A DNA stretch of 64,000 nucleotides from Thinopyrum elongatum. Its lineage: Eukaryota; Streptophyta; Magnoliopsida; Poales; Poaceae. The position numbers and the translations under genes are program-made. The stretch is taken from positions 90,248 to 154,247 of the forward strand of contig JAAAXO010000120.1 in the NCBI GenBank assembly GCA_011799875.1. Direction: 5' to 3'. The notes below the pieces were generated by a model that made no database searches, was not told where the DNA came from, and saw only the letters and a list, made by a program, of their open reading frames with translations. Numbering within the stretch: the first letter of the stretch is position 1; each line of letters opens with the position of its first letter. Positions 29,262 through 41,000 of this stretch are shown here, one piece after another.

Positions 29262-30388
29262 ACCGGGATTTGTCTAGCTGGTGGGCCAAGAAGCACATGT
29301 CCTCCGCGCTGGGCCAGCCCATTTATTTTTTTTGTTTGCTCAAAAAAATTTGTCTTTCAGTCGCTCTTTGCGGCAGAATTGCGGACGAACGCACAGGAGA
29401 GCTCCTATTGGAGGCTCACAGGAGTCCAACAGTCGAGACGGAGTCGAACACCCAACCTCACGGTAAGTAACAGCGACGGCAACCACACTAACTACCTACT
29501 AAGTACATCTATATTGCAGCGCCAATTTTAAAGTACAATGTATCGCGATAGTTTTTTTCTTCAAAGTTTTCAACAATTCTTGGAAACAAATGTGATTTTT
29601 TAAATACGTTGAATTCTTTAAAACTATAATTTGAACATTTTTTACATATGTCGAAAAAATTTAAATAAAAATTGAACATTTTCGTGATATACGCTGAACA
29701 GTATTTAATACATGTTGAACATTTTGTGATATCCATTGAACAATATTTAAATTTCATTGAACATCTTTGTAAGAAAATGTTTTTTTAAGTCAGTTCTATG
29801 TTTTTATTTAGACCAAATATTTGTAAACAGAAAAAAAAAAAGAATCGAACAAGGTAACAGAAAGCAAAAAGAAACAGAAAAACAGAAAATCAAACAAGGA
29901 ATATTTTTTGAATCTCCGAAACAAAAACAGTCTGAACAAATTTTCAAAATAAGGAACTCTTTTTTTCATGGAAGTTTTCGAATCTGTGAACTTTTTTAAA
30001 TCCATGAACTCTTTTTCAATTTTACAGTTTTTTTTAATCCATGAATTTCTTTTCAAATCTAAGGACTTTTCTTTTTCTGTTTTATCCCTGGTGGTTAGTT
30101 GCGTCGATCAAACAGCACCAGCACGGGGTCGCGTGTTCAAGGTACACTGTGCGCTTTTTTTAAACAAAAAAACAAAAGCGGGCCGGCCCAGCAGGAGCAA
30201 GGTGTAGCGCCCTTTGTGCATTTTTATTTCTTAACGGAAAAAAACTAAAGCGGGCCAGCCCAACGGGGTGCAGGTGTGTGCCCTCAGCGAAATTCCAGCA
30301 ATTCTGGCCATCCAAACGACTCGAAGGTTTGATTTAGACCGGGATTGCATAGTTCAAGGTGCAATCGACCGGGATTTCGACTTGGGGT
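29191..30388. repeat. Inverted-repeat bounded segment (possible old DNA transposon)
   Basis: The block at 29191-29251 (and its copy at 29027-29087) matches 30328-30388 in inverted orientation over about 61 bp with roughly six mismatches. The interior is AT-rich with A/T runs and GGGCC motifs, and has no transposase. No clear TSD was found. Confidence 0.5.
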
Positions 30389-30424
30389 TCGTTTTGCCGA
30401 ACGTCTACTAGTTCAGGGTTTAAA

Positions 30425-30650
30425 ATGGACTTTTTCCCCGGTAAATCCAAAACGTTCGGATATCCCGAATGTTTTTTGTGGCAACTTTAGTTGACGCGAG
30501 GTGGTAACTTTAGTTGTTAAAACATGGCAACTTTGTTCAAATTGGTTTTTTGTCAGAAAACTGTCATGTTTGCCAACCTCACTTGAACTAAAGTTGTCAT
30601 GAAAAATGTTCCGGGTGCCATGCTTAAAATCCGAACGTTCGGGATTTATT
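30425..30650. mobile_element. MITE-like inverted repeat
   Basis: Left AACGTTCGGAT...GGCAACTTTAGTTGACGCGAGG and right arm, read inverted, GAACGTTCGGAT...ACAACTTTAGTTCAAGTGAGG are similar over about 80 bp, giving a hairpin-forming element of about 225 bp. Superfamily not determined. Confidence 0.5.
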
Positions 30651-31022
30651 ATTTCTATATTTTTTCTTAAACACGATACAAAAGTATAAAGAAAGTTTTG
30701 ATTTAATTGAAAATTTGATAAGATTTAATTTGATTTGGGTATGTAAGGAAAGAAAAGAAAAGTTTAGATTTAGTTGTGCTTTCTTAAAGATTTTTATTTA
30801 ATTTGATTGAGTAATGCAAGACGTGATTTTGAGAAAGTACGAGTTGGTTTAGATTATTCCAAATCACTCTAATTTATGTTGGTTTAAATTTTGTGCGACA
30901 TTCATTGAGAGTATAAAAAATCGACAGAAACCAAGAAGAGAGGGGGTCGTAGGGAGGGAAAACCCGAGGAAGGAGGGGAGGCAATGGAATCAACTCATCT
31001 TTAATAGTATCTACATTTAGTC
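30651..31022. other. AT-rich intergenic stretch
   Basis: No supported ORF. A TATA-like GAGTATAAAAAATCG occurs near 30908, with purine-rich sequence after it, but no gene follows. Confidence 0.3.
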
Positions 31023-31040
31023 TGATAGAGGCAAAGGTGT

Positions 31041-31962
31041 GTCATCACCCCTGGTCTCCACGCCCAGGCTGACAAGGAGGACCCACCGACCGGGGGCTCG
31101 CCAGGCTCGCCCATCGCTCCAAGGTCTGCCAGGGACAGGAAGCCCAACCCGAGCGTGACTGGGCCAGCATGGGTGCGATGAAGCCCAACCACCGGGCCAC
31201 TACTTAGGGCGCTACCACCAGGGGGTCGGGCATCCAGAGGATCAAGGCAACGGCGGCGGCTACCCAAACCCTAATCCCCTTTCTCATGTTCTTCGTCTTG
31301 TACTCGTCTGTTGTAATCGAACCCTACAAATCGAGCTAGTGAGAGGCAGGCCAACGTGGCCCTGCCGCGCCCCAATAGAAACAACGACAACCTACTTGAG
31401 GAGGGGGCTACCAGGAGCCTCGCGCGGGGGCCTAGATCCTTGGCAGAGCTCAGGCTCCCCCATCCAACCACCACTTCAAGAAGTTCTCCCGTGAGGTGAA
31501 CGCAGCCCTCCCCGGAGCCTGCAGACACCAAGCCCCTCAAGTGGTCACAGAACCCCATCGAGTTCGACTACGGCGACCACCCCAAGTCTACAAAGTCCAT
31601 GGGCACCATCCCTCTACTGTGCACACCAACCATCAACAATGTGACAGTCACCAAGATACTCATCGACGGCGGCGCCAGCCTCAACATGATCTCTGTGGAA
31701 ACCTTAGAGATGCTCCAAGTGCCCTACGAGAGCTTGTTGCCCATGAGGCCCTTCTCGGGTGTGACCGACGGCTCCACGGTGCCCCTCGCGCTAGTGCGAC
31801 TCCCTATCACCTTCGGCTCCCGCAAGAACTACCACACCGAGCTCATCGACTTGGACGTGACGCACATTGCCCTGCCCTACAACGCCATATAGGCTACCTT
31901 GTGCTTGCCAAGTTCATTGCAGTGACTCACCATGTCTAAAACAACGTCAAGATGTCGGGCAG
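31041..31962 (+). pseudogene. T2 gag-protease fragment
   Basis: From about 31490 the plus strand reads the end of a gypsy gag linker (PLKWSQNPIEFDYGD) and then protease with KILIDGGASLNMIS (about 31655) to a premature stop at 31890; a frame-shifted remnant continues to 31962. The first 450 bp are GC-rich and non-coding. It is cut at 31962 by the minus-strand CRW LTR. Its orientation agrees with the T2 3' LTR at 43235. Confidence 0.7.
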
Positions 31963-32881
31963 TGATAGAGGCAAAGGTGTCTCGTCTTTCGATGAGATGG
32001 TGATTATCATTTCGGAGGAGTAGACTTTGATGATCCGACTACGAACGTGCGAGGACGTCGCGCCTTAGCAATCGCTAAACCAACTCCGAGAGGTTATTGA
32101 CCACGCCGGAGCACAATCAACCTGACCACGAAGGTCTATTTCCTGCAAACAAACGAAGAACAAGCAAGAAACTAAGATTGCAATCTGGATATTGCGAATA
32201 TAAGATGATAGCTTTATTGATTAAGGTGGGGTTCTGTGATGCCTTGGTCTGGTCGTTGAACACAAATGAAGTACGCGAAGTTGCAGCTATGGTGAACTTT
32301 TAATCTAAACAAAACCCAAAGTCTAAGCGGTGCCCTAAGGGCTGTATATATGGCGGAAGAGGCGGGAATTTCGTGGCCCTTGGAGGAGGGGTCCGAAACC
32401 AACCCTAACTCTTGTTTCCCCACACATACGGACTCTAAAAACTGCCTATACTCATGTATTTCAAAATTACATGGTCCTGGCCCAAAAATAAGGCGACGCA
32501 ACAACTATAATAGCCTCTGGACGAAATTTAGGAAGTGGCATCTTGTATATTTCATCCAAGCCGTCATGCACTCATTATGGTGGCTTCAAAGTCCTGAAAT
32601 CATCACTTGAAACTTCATTCTTTTTTCCCTTGCGCATGACATCATCTCCATGCTTGAACTTGCTCCAAGGTTCATCTTTCTTGTCCAAGCTAGGCCCTCC
32701 ATTTGTAAGCAAAATAAATATATCCAATTTAGGAAGCATCATATTCTCATGAACATTAGAATCGTTACCAAGAAACGAAAGTACCTGTTAATTCAATTGG
32801 CCTGCGCGAGCTCTAGTAATTGGTCGAGTATGTATAGCAGCAGGGGCTGTGGGTGTAACAATGGTATTGATGTCCTCATAA
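31963..32881 (-). mobile_element. CRW 3' LTR (minus copy, older)
   Basis: A 919-bp LTR on the minus strand. Its first dinucleotide has mutated (TTATGAGG instead of TGATGAGG), and it differs from the right-hand CRW LTRs at many more positions than they do from one another. It is directly preceded (minus sense) by the GAAGGGGAGGA polypurine tract and pol. Confidence 0.88.
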
Positions 32882-34169
32882 TCCTCCCCTTCTTGAAATG
32901 AAGTCGTCCTCGACGGAAGCTCATCTTCCTCACCCAAATAAGGCTTCAAATCTGCAATGTTAAAAGTGGGACTAACCCCAAAATCTGCAGGCAGCTCAAG
33001 TTTATATGCATTATCATTTATTTTCTCTAACACCTTAAAAGGACCATCAACACGTGCCATTAGCTTTGATTTGTGCAAATTAGGAAATCTATCCTTACGC
33101 AAATGTAACCAAACAAGATCTCCAGGCGCAAACACAACATGTTTTCTACCATTATCCCCAGCAAGTTTATATTTAGTATTCATACGCTCAATGTTCTCCT
33201 TAGTTAACTCATGTATTTTTAAGACCAATTCAGTACGTTGTTTAGCATCAAAATTAACCTTCTCCGAAGATGAAAGAGGCAACAAATCAATAGGTGCACG
33301 AGGTAGAAAACCATACACAATCTCAAAGGGGCACATCTTAGTAGTAGAATGCAGCGAACGATTATAAGCAAATTCAATATGAGGCAAGCATTCTTCTCAC
33401 ATTTTCTTATTATTCTTCAAAATAGCCCTAAGCATAGTAGACAATGTTCTATTGACTACTTCCGTTTATCCATCAGTTTGAAGGTGAGAGGTAGTACTAA
33501 AAAGCAGTTTAGTCCCCAACTTAGCGCATAAACATCTCCAAAAGTGGCTAAGAAATTTAGTATCATGATCTGAAACAATTGTATTTGGCACACCATGCAA
33601 GCGAATAATTTCACGAAAGAATAAATCAGCAACATTAGCAGCATCATCGCTTTTATGACATGGTATGAAGTGTGCCATTTTCAAAAATCTATCCACGACA
33701 ACAAATATGCTATCCCTCCCCTTCTTTGTTCGAGGTAATCCTAAAACAAAATCCATAGATATATCCTCCAAAGGAACACTAGGTACAGATAAAGGCATAT
33801 ATAAACCATGAGGATTGAGTCGTGACTTAGCTTTTTGACATGTAGTGTAGCGAGCAACAAAACGCTCAACATCCCGTCTCATCTTTGGCCAAAAAAATGT
33901 GTAGCAAGTATATCCTCCGTCTTCTTCACACCAAAGTGTCCCATTAATCCTCCTCCATGCACCTCGTGTAATAACAAAAGACGAACGGAGCTAGCTGGAA
34001 TGCATAGCTTGTTAGCACGAAACACAAATCCATCGTGAACGACGAACTTGTTCCATGTTCTCCCTTCTTTACAATTCGGCAATACATCTTTAAATTCGGC
34101 ATCATGCACATATTGATCTTTGATGGTCTCCAAACCAAATTTTTTAAAGTCAAGTTGTGAAAGCATAGT
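32882..34169 (-). pseudogene. CRW integrase fragment (minus)
   Basis: Minus strand from 34169: end of the RNase H linker (TMLSQLDF), integrase zinc region, DDE core ([25 protein letters not shown] with Arg changed to His), a C-terminal domain with [14 protein letters not shown], and a tail entering the LTR. Frame breaks occur near 33885 and 33400-33470, and an early stop lies in the LTR tail. The 5' end is fused at 34169/34170 to the T2 antisense gene. Confidence 0.85.
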
Positions 34170-34874
34170 GCGCTGCGCCAGGAACTCCTTCACGATTGCC
34201 ACCCCCGTCAGCTTTGCCTTCACATGCATGGCTATCCTCTTCAGGACGGGCTTTGCTCGGGGGTCGATGAGCTTTTCGCGGCCCCATCCAGGGGCTTGCT
34301 CAGGCTGCGCCACCGGAGTCATCAAGAGCGGGGTGGTGTGGCGAGCGTCCATGAAGACCCAGCGCTGCCGATAGCCTTGCACCTTCTTCTCGGCTCTCAG
34401 GACAGAGTTTCCGCCGTGTCCGTCGATGAAGGAGACACACGTGGATCGTTGGTTCCGGGTGGTGAACCGCAATCTGTAGAAGTGGCGGAAGAGCGCCATC
34501 GAGGGCCTCACGCCCACAAAGGCCTCACAACAGAAGGCGAAGACGGACAGGAGGAGAATGGAGTTGGGATGACGATGGTGGGCATGGATTTGGTAATGCG
34601 CGAGGATGGCGTAGAAGAAATCGGAGAATGGCAGGACCAGCCCGGTGAAGATGTTGTGGAGGAAGAAGGGGTAGACGGACTCCCCCAGGCTGCACCGCTC
34701 CACTGAGCCGGGCTAGATCTGGGTCGCGCCCCCTTCGTTCTAGTCGCCGGCTATCAGCGGTAGCGCCGAATCAAGGTCCTTCTCCTCAGCGATGGAGGAG
34801 GTCAGGAGCGTCGGCCCGACAGTGGAGGGGCTTATGACTGGAGCAACGGAGTTTGTCTTCCTGGCGGGCGCCAT
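34170..34874 (-). pseudogene. T2 antisense gene fragment (PF04195-like), fused to CRW pol
   Basis: From ATG 34874 (MAPARKTNSVAP) the frame meets two in-frame TAG stops, then encodes the plant 'putative gypsy type transposon' domain (TGLVLPFSDFFYAIL, ILLLSVFAFCCEAFVGV, MALFRHFY). At 34170 it passes in frame into the CRW pol fragment, giving a chimeric ORF (34703-33879). Antisense to T2, as in T1. Confidence 0.72.
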
Positions 34875-35181
34875 TCACGAGTCGCCGACACTGATGAGGA
34901 AGGGGAAAACTATGCTCGATTTTGATCTGGAGAAGCCTTGCACGAGAGAAAGGGGGGCGCAGCAAGACGGGAACAAGCAGGGAAGGAAGTAATGATGGCC
35001 CCGCAGTGCCCGCTAGGCTTTCTGTCAGCCTGGGCGGTTGTCGATGCGTCGTGGAGAAGTGGGGGCGTCCCGAGCCCCGTCGTGTGCCACGCGTCAAGCC
35101 TGGCCCGCAGGCGGTTGGGGGCCCGCGTTGATTCGGCCCCCTCCTTTCTTTCGCCGCGAGCAGAGTCATGTGCACCACGGG
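34875..35181 (-). other. Upstream region of the T2 antisense gene
   Basis: GC-rich, C/T-rich on the minus strand, presumed leader/promoter of the antisense gene, cut by N2 at 35181. No TATA box was clearly seen. Confidence 0.4.
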
Positions 35182-36028
35182 TGATGCGGAGCATCCTACG
35201 ATCATCCCCATGTACACTACAACGAGACCTCGACCTCGAGCATACGCCATTGGACACAAGGTGAACTCGTTCCTAAGTCCTTTCCCTTTCCATTCATCCG
35301 AGACATGGTTGCTGCCTAATGCAAAGACACTACATGTGCTCAGGAATCAAGGACTCAAGGAGAAGGAACGGCCAGCGTCAAGACTTGTGCAGAGTTTCTG
35401 CAAGGCCTGGACCTTCCGGCCATAGCCCGGAACCTCCGGCCCTCGACACTCCAGGCGACGCCTGGCCGTGCCAACTCTCTGGATAGCCCAGACCATGCCC
35501 GGAACTTCCGGAGCCCGGACCTTCCGTCCCTGCCCGGAACTTCCGGCTTGCCTGCGCGCACAGTCTCTGGGCCGAGGCCCATGTACCTGTTTCGCCCCTC
35601 ACTAACCCCTTCGTGGCCCTAGACTATATATACTCCTTCACCTCCACCATTTTAGGGTTAGCATTGTGATAGCTCATTTAGAGATAGAGCTTTGCTCATC
35701 CATCCGGATCTACTCCACCGAGAGAGACTGCGGCCTCTACGGAGAAGATCCATCTTGGATTCAAGACCCCTAACGGGAAGATCCGTCTAGGATATCATCA
35801 AGACCTCCTCACGGAGATGAACTAGTTACCTTTGTATCTTTCCTTTGTTGTCTTTGGATCGTGTATCTCTTTGTGTTTCGAGGATCTAGCACATGTGTAA
35901 TCGAATCTTGTTGGTTTGAGTGGATCCTCTCGTGTTTCCCCTCGTGTTTTCCCTCGTGTTCTTCGTGTTCTCCGCGGGATCCGCTCCAATCGTGAAAGAT
36001 CGGGCATCTAGGGTTCTACCCTACATCA
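35182..36028 (+). repeat. N2 5' LTR (847 bp)
   Basis: TGATGCGGAGCATCC...CCCTACATCA. TATA box at 35625-35632. Its palindrome array spans about 35406-35555, with core CCGGAACTTCCGG or CCGGACCTTCCGG (five copies). Confidence 0.94.
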
Positions 36029-36031
36029 TCT

Positions 36032-36045
36032 TGGTATCATGAGCC
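36032..36045 (+). other. N2 primer-binding site
   Basis: TGGTATCATGAGCC, three bases after the LTR: initiator-Met tRNA type with one inserted base. Confidence 0.8.
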
Positions 36046-36312
36046 ACGTTGATCACGATTTTGGAGTCTTCCCCCTCCGTTTCTAGCCTTCTTTTGCTTG
36101 ATTTCGTCCTAAATTTGAAAATCCCCACCAAAAATAGCCCCAAATTTTTTTTTGTCATTTGTTGGTTTGGATGATGTTTTGTTGATTTTGATCCATCGAT
36201 TTGCTTGGTTTCGAGTGGATCTAGCTTTTCCCATCTTTTCCCCACTTTCCATCCACGAAATCTTCTCAATTTTGCCTCAGGAAATCGTGTTTTTCCACCC
36301 CCGTTCTTAGAT

Positions 36313-36525
36313 CCGGAATTTAGGGTTCGTCCCGGAAGAAATTCCACGACCCCCGGAACTTCCGGCATCCCCCGGAACTTCCGTCCCCCGGAACTTCCGT
36401 CCTTACCCCGGAACTTCCGGGCTAAACAGAGAGTTTACCCCCAAAATCCCCCTGACTCCCGACACTTTTTCCGTGACCCCCGAAACTTCCGGCCACCCCC
36501 CGGAACTTCCGGCCCTAGGCCCGGA
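36313..36525 (+). repeat. N2 leader palindrome array
   Basis: Around seven copies of CCGGAACTTCCGG and close variants, the same core as N2's own U3 array. Confidence 0.88.
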
Positions 36526-38068
36526 AACTTTCCCCGAAATTTCAGCATCAGCCTCTTTCACCGTTTTCATCACAACTTTTCGCTCCGAACTTCGATTTGA
36601 GTGTTCTTTGGCTCGTTTTGAAGCTATCGACGTCCCCAAGGTCCTCACATTGGTTTCACCACCTTTTGACCCCATCAAATTTTTGGAACTTTGGCATCTT
36701 TGCCTAGGCCTTCCACCATATCATGCACATTACCACCACCGACTTTCGCAACCTAACCCATTTTGATCCCCATTGCATTTGTGGTTGCTTGAGTAGTGAT
36801 TTGAGTCTCCTAAGGTGTTTCGGCTACTTAGGGATGGTTACTTCTTCATCAACCACCACCATATCTTCCGCATAGGCGTGCCCACCATACACTTCCACCA
36901 CCCCAACTTAACCCAATTTTGTTTGAGCTTGTTTGAGTTGTGGCTTGTGTCTCCTAAGGTGTTTCGGCTACTTAGGGATGGTCACTTCAATATTGACTCG
37001 CATAACCCATCATTGCATTTCCGCAATACCATTGAGCTTCCGCAAAACCACCACCGCATTCCGCTACCACCATTTGACATTTGACATTTGAGATTTTGAG
37101 TTCACGGTTTTTCCGTTTCCTAAGGTGTTTCGGCTAATTAGGAACGGTTTGACATCAAGAACACCGCCACTCATCATCGACACGGACGGTAACCTCGACG
37201 ACACCATTGTATATTCCCCTTGCAATTGCATTGCTAACCCCTAGCGCATTTTGCGTCACTTGCCTATCGAGACTAGCCTTTGAGTATTGCCGGCAACGTT
37301 ACTTGTGCACATTAGTGATCTTTGATCTACACCTTCCATTGCATACATACCATATCATATTGGTATCATCATATCATCTCGTGTGCCACAAGTTTGTTCC
37401 CGCATATACACAATTGCTATTTTGGTTTGTGCATTTCGCAAAGTGGCCATACAAAAAAAAAGCTTTTAAGCAAAAGAGAAAGAGCAAAGAAGCTTCTAAG
37501 CAATAGCCATAGCATCATACCACTTTGCATATAAGATCATCTTGGATCATCTTGAGAAGAAACACCGGGAACCATACATACATAGCATACTTGGGATAGA
37601 AAGTTTATCCATTTTTGCATATCATAGGTTGTGCACAAGTGTCATATCCGCCTATTGAGCAATCGTGCTAGCGTCTCTCTTGAGTTGTGCAACACAAGCG
37701 TTTTCCGTGGATTCCACATTTTGTGCTCATTCCTTGGTTGCACGACCCCATTTATCTATCCGTGTGTGTATTTCTGTGTGCCATTCATTGCTATTGGTCT
37801 ACTTGTTACATTTGCGAATTTGTGAATCTCTTTCAACATTATTGACTCTTGCTAACATTTTGCATCAATTTTTTTTGTGCCACTATCCTCACCGAGCTCC
37901 ACCATAAGCCTTACTTGTGTAGGTGTGAGAAATTGATGAGATCGATACCAATTGTGCTATTTTCCTTGTTACATTATTGAGTGATCATTGATCCATCTTC
38001 AACATCGGTCAAGGTACATTTGGTATAGTTCTCTCCTTTCTTCCACTCATATTTGCTCGAGTCTTGTG

Positions 38069-41000
38069 ATGGATAGGCAAGGCATTTCATCTCCGGTCTT
38101 CCACGACAACGACGGCGCGAACAACTACATCACCAAATCGTCAATCTTCGATCTACAACGACAAATGCATGGCGCACAATCAAGATTGCGAGAGCGCATC
38201 GACAACCTCGCCATCGACATGCGACACTCCGAGCTACGTACAAGAGACTACCTCGACCACAAGCTCTCCACACAAAAGAAGGAGGAAGATGCAAGGATGG
38301 AGGAGATTCGGACCTTGTTGATCAACCGTTCTTCCCCTTCATCATCCTCAAGGCGACGATGAGCAAGTCGATCATCTTCGGAGCGCCCATGCGATGCAAG
38401 CGCAAGTCGTCCACGTCCACATCTACATGGCGACCATCATCACATTCGTGATCCACATCGTCATGAAGGGCAAGTCACCTCCAAGCAACATGTGCACGAC
38501 GACGACGAACGACATCTACTACGAGCTCAAGTACGACAATGACACCATCAACATGAAGATGCTCGAGATGCGCCTACTTACAAGTCCCAACAAGCTCTAC
38601 ATCAAGCTACGGCCAACCTTCATGAGCACAAGAGAAGACCGCGAGACAAGCACCACCAAAAGGAAGCTACGGCTACTACCTCCACTTCGGCATCTTCGCC
38701 AAGTGCTATCAAGGCATCTTCGCCTATGGACGTACGGCATCTTCGCCTACTTCCCATGAGTTCGCCTACATCGACATCTTCAACAACAAGGCGACCACCT
38801 ACAAGCGAGGACGACACTTCCATCTTCAGAAGCCCCTCAAGAAAGATGGCCGAGCATGGGAAATTCCCTTCGGTCATGGAGATGAGCTACGAGGTACCAC
38901 ATCATTTGGGCCTCCTACAACAAGACGGTGACAAGAAGGTCGAGCAAGGGCCATCCCCTTCGACCAAGGCGACGAGCGCGAACCTCTTCTACAACATCAC
39001 GACGGCGCCCATATTGGACTCATACTCCGAGTCAAGCTACGAGACCGCACATGAGACCTTCTCTTTGGTCTCGGAGGAGAGTGATGATTTGCCACTTCCT
39101 ACGGCATTCATCTTTGGAGGCGTTATCGATGAGGAGGTTGAGCATGGGACTATCCCTTCAACCAAGACGGCGATAGGAGTTGAGCATGGAGACATTTGCA
39201 CCTACATCTCTCCGACACCCACATATGATGAGATGCCCCAATTGCCATGTGAGGAGAGCCACCACCCCATGAGTGAGATGAGTGACTCCACCATATATGA
39301 CATTGAGTGCATTTCCTATGAGAGGATGAGTGTGACCACCACTAGCCCCACACATGAGAGCATGCCACACACCCTATGTGAGGTTGAGAGCCATTTGAGT
39401 GACTCCCCCAACCATACGAGTGAGAGCATCCAAGAGGGAGTGAGTGAGCCACAACACCTAGTGAGTGAGATAGTTGACACGACATGTGAGGCCACTATGA
39501 TTTCTAACGACTTACCCTCTACTCCGAGTGTGTTTTCCCTTTTGGTGCTAGGTCTCCTACATGACGACATGCCTATCCTCGACGAGTCCATACCTCCAAT
39601 GGAGACGACGATGGCCATGGTGGACGATGATGCACCCCCCACATGGTTCCATCAAGATGACGATGACCACGACTTGGTCTTCGACACCTCACCAACAACA
39701 CATGAGCGATGCTCCAAAGGTAACATTGGTGATGGTGCTCCTCTTGTCCCACTAGTGGATTATGTTACAAATGATTGCTTGCATGATGATGATCAACTTA
39801 TGGATTCACCACATACTATGTCTTCTACATGCTTAGATATGCCACCCATTTAAGATGAATATGATGATGAGCATGTTGATTTGCCTAGTTGTGATGCTAT
39901 GCTCCATAGGATATCATGTGAAAATTCTATTGGTCACATCATGTTTGACAATCCTTTAAACTTGTCATATGCTATGAGTGAGATCTCCCATATTGCATCA
40001 TTTCAATCTCAACATAGTAACTATGCATGCCCCATTAAAATAAATCCCATTTGCACTTATGGCATAGATGACGAGATGATGGTCATTGGCTTTTGTTTTT
40101 CATGCGATGATATTGCTATGCTTCCTTTACATGATTTGCGCAATTCATCTACTATGCCATGCCCTGATCACATTGTTCCGAATATGCTTTGTTTTGGATG
40201 TTGTCAATATTCTCCATGTGATGTTTCCACTAATGCTCATGAGGAGACCCCCATAGTTCTCATACATATTAGGAGATTTTGATGCATTCCGTACTTTGCA
40301 CGATTCCCATAATTGCATGCACCATATGCATTCCATGAATAACAAAGCTCTACATATTTCTCATGATGCATTGCACAATTTGAGTCTCCATTATGCTATA
40401 CATAATAACAAACCTCTCACGATGGATGACATGTTCCTATATCACGCATCTCATTTATTTGAGCATTGGATATTTTGTGCTAACCAACACATGCACGTAT
40501 GCATCATGATGGATGATGTGTACATATACCACGCACACACAATTTTCTCTTTGCCTTTCTTTTCTGTAGGTACTCACATATACTCGTCAACCTCTCAATC
40601 CCAAGAGTTGACGAAACGAGCTCTTGAGAGCAACGATGATGTGGGATCCCGTGGACTATCCTTACGACCGTTCCCTTCGCGCAAGGACTACGCGCATCTC
40701 TTCTACTTGGCTCTCACACGGCTATGGGCCATATACCATTTATCACCTTATGCTCATTTTGCCGTGTTCACTCAGCATGTTATGCTTGCTTCTATGCCTT
40801 TGCCATGCAATTGTGACCCTTGCTTGCATTTACCCATGATACACCATTATGCTACTCCTATGTGTATTTGCATGCTTGGTGGAAATCCTTGTTGCTATTA
40901 CCATGTTTTCCTTGTACCTCATGCTTGTGATATGTCATGTGCATTATTCATGACCACTATTTGCACACATGACATGATTGACTTGATTACTTCTAGTACG

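Larger units (their letters stand above)
36029..38068 (+). other. N2 5' leader (2.0 kb)
   Basis: Contains a palindrome array (36313-36525) and three copies of the 24-nt CCTAAG...TTAGG stem-loop (36809-36832, 36953-36976, 37119-37142), one more than N1. These sit inside imperfect 144-166-bp repeat units. Confidence 0.75.

Noticed and set aside
29400..29460. GAGTCGAACACCCAACC stretch as a tRNA T-arm
   Set aside because: No matching acceptor, D or anticodon arm could be placed around it.
32214..32504. Small conserved ORFs such as [17 protein letters not shown] repeated in many places
   Set aside because: They recur only because the CRW LTR is repeated; position and strand follow the LTR, and no start context or domain supports a gene.
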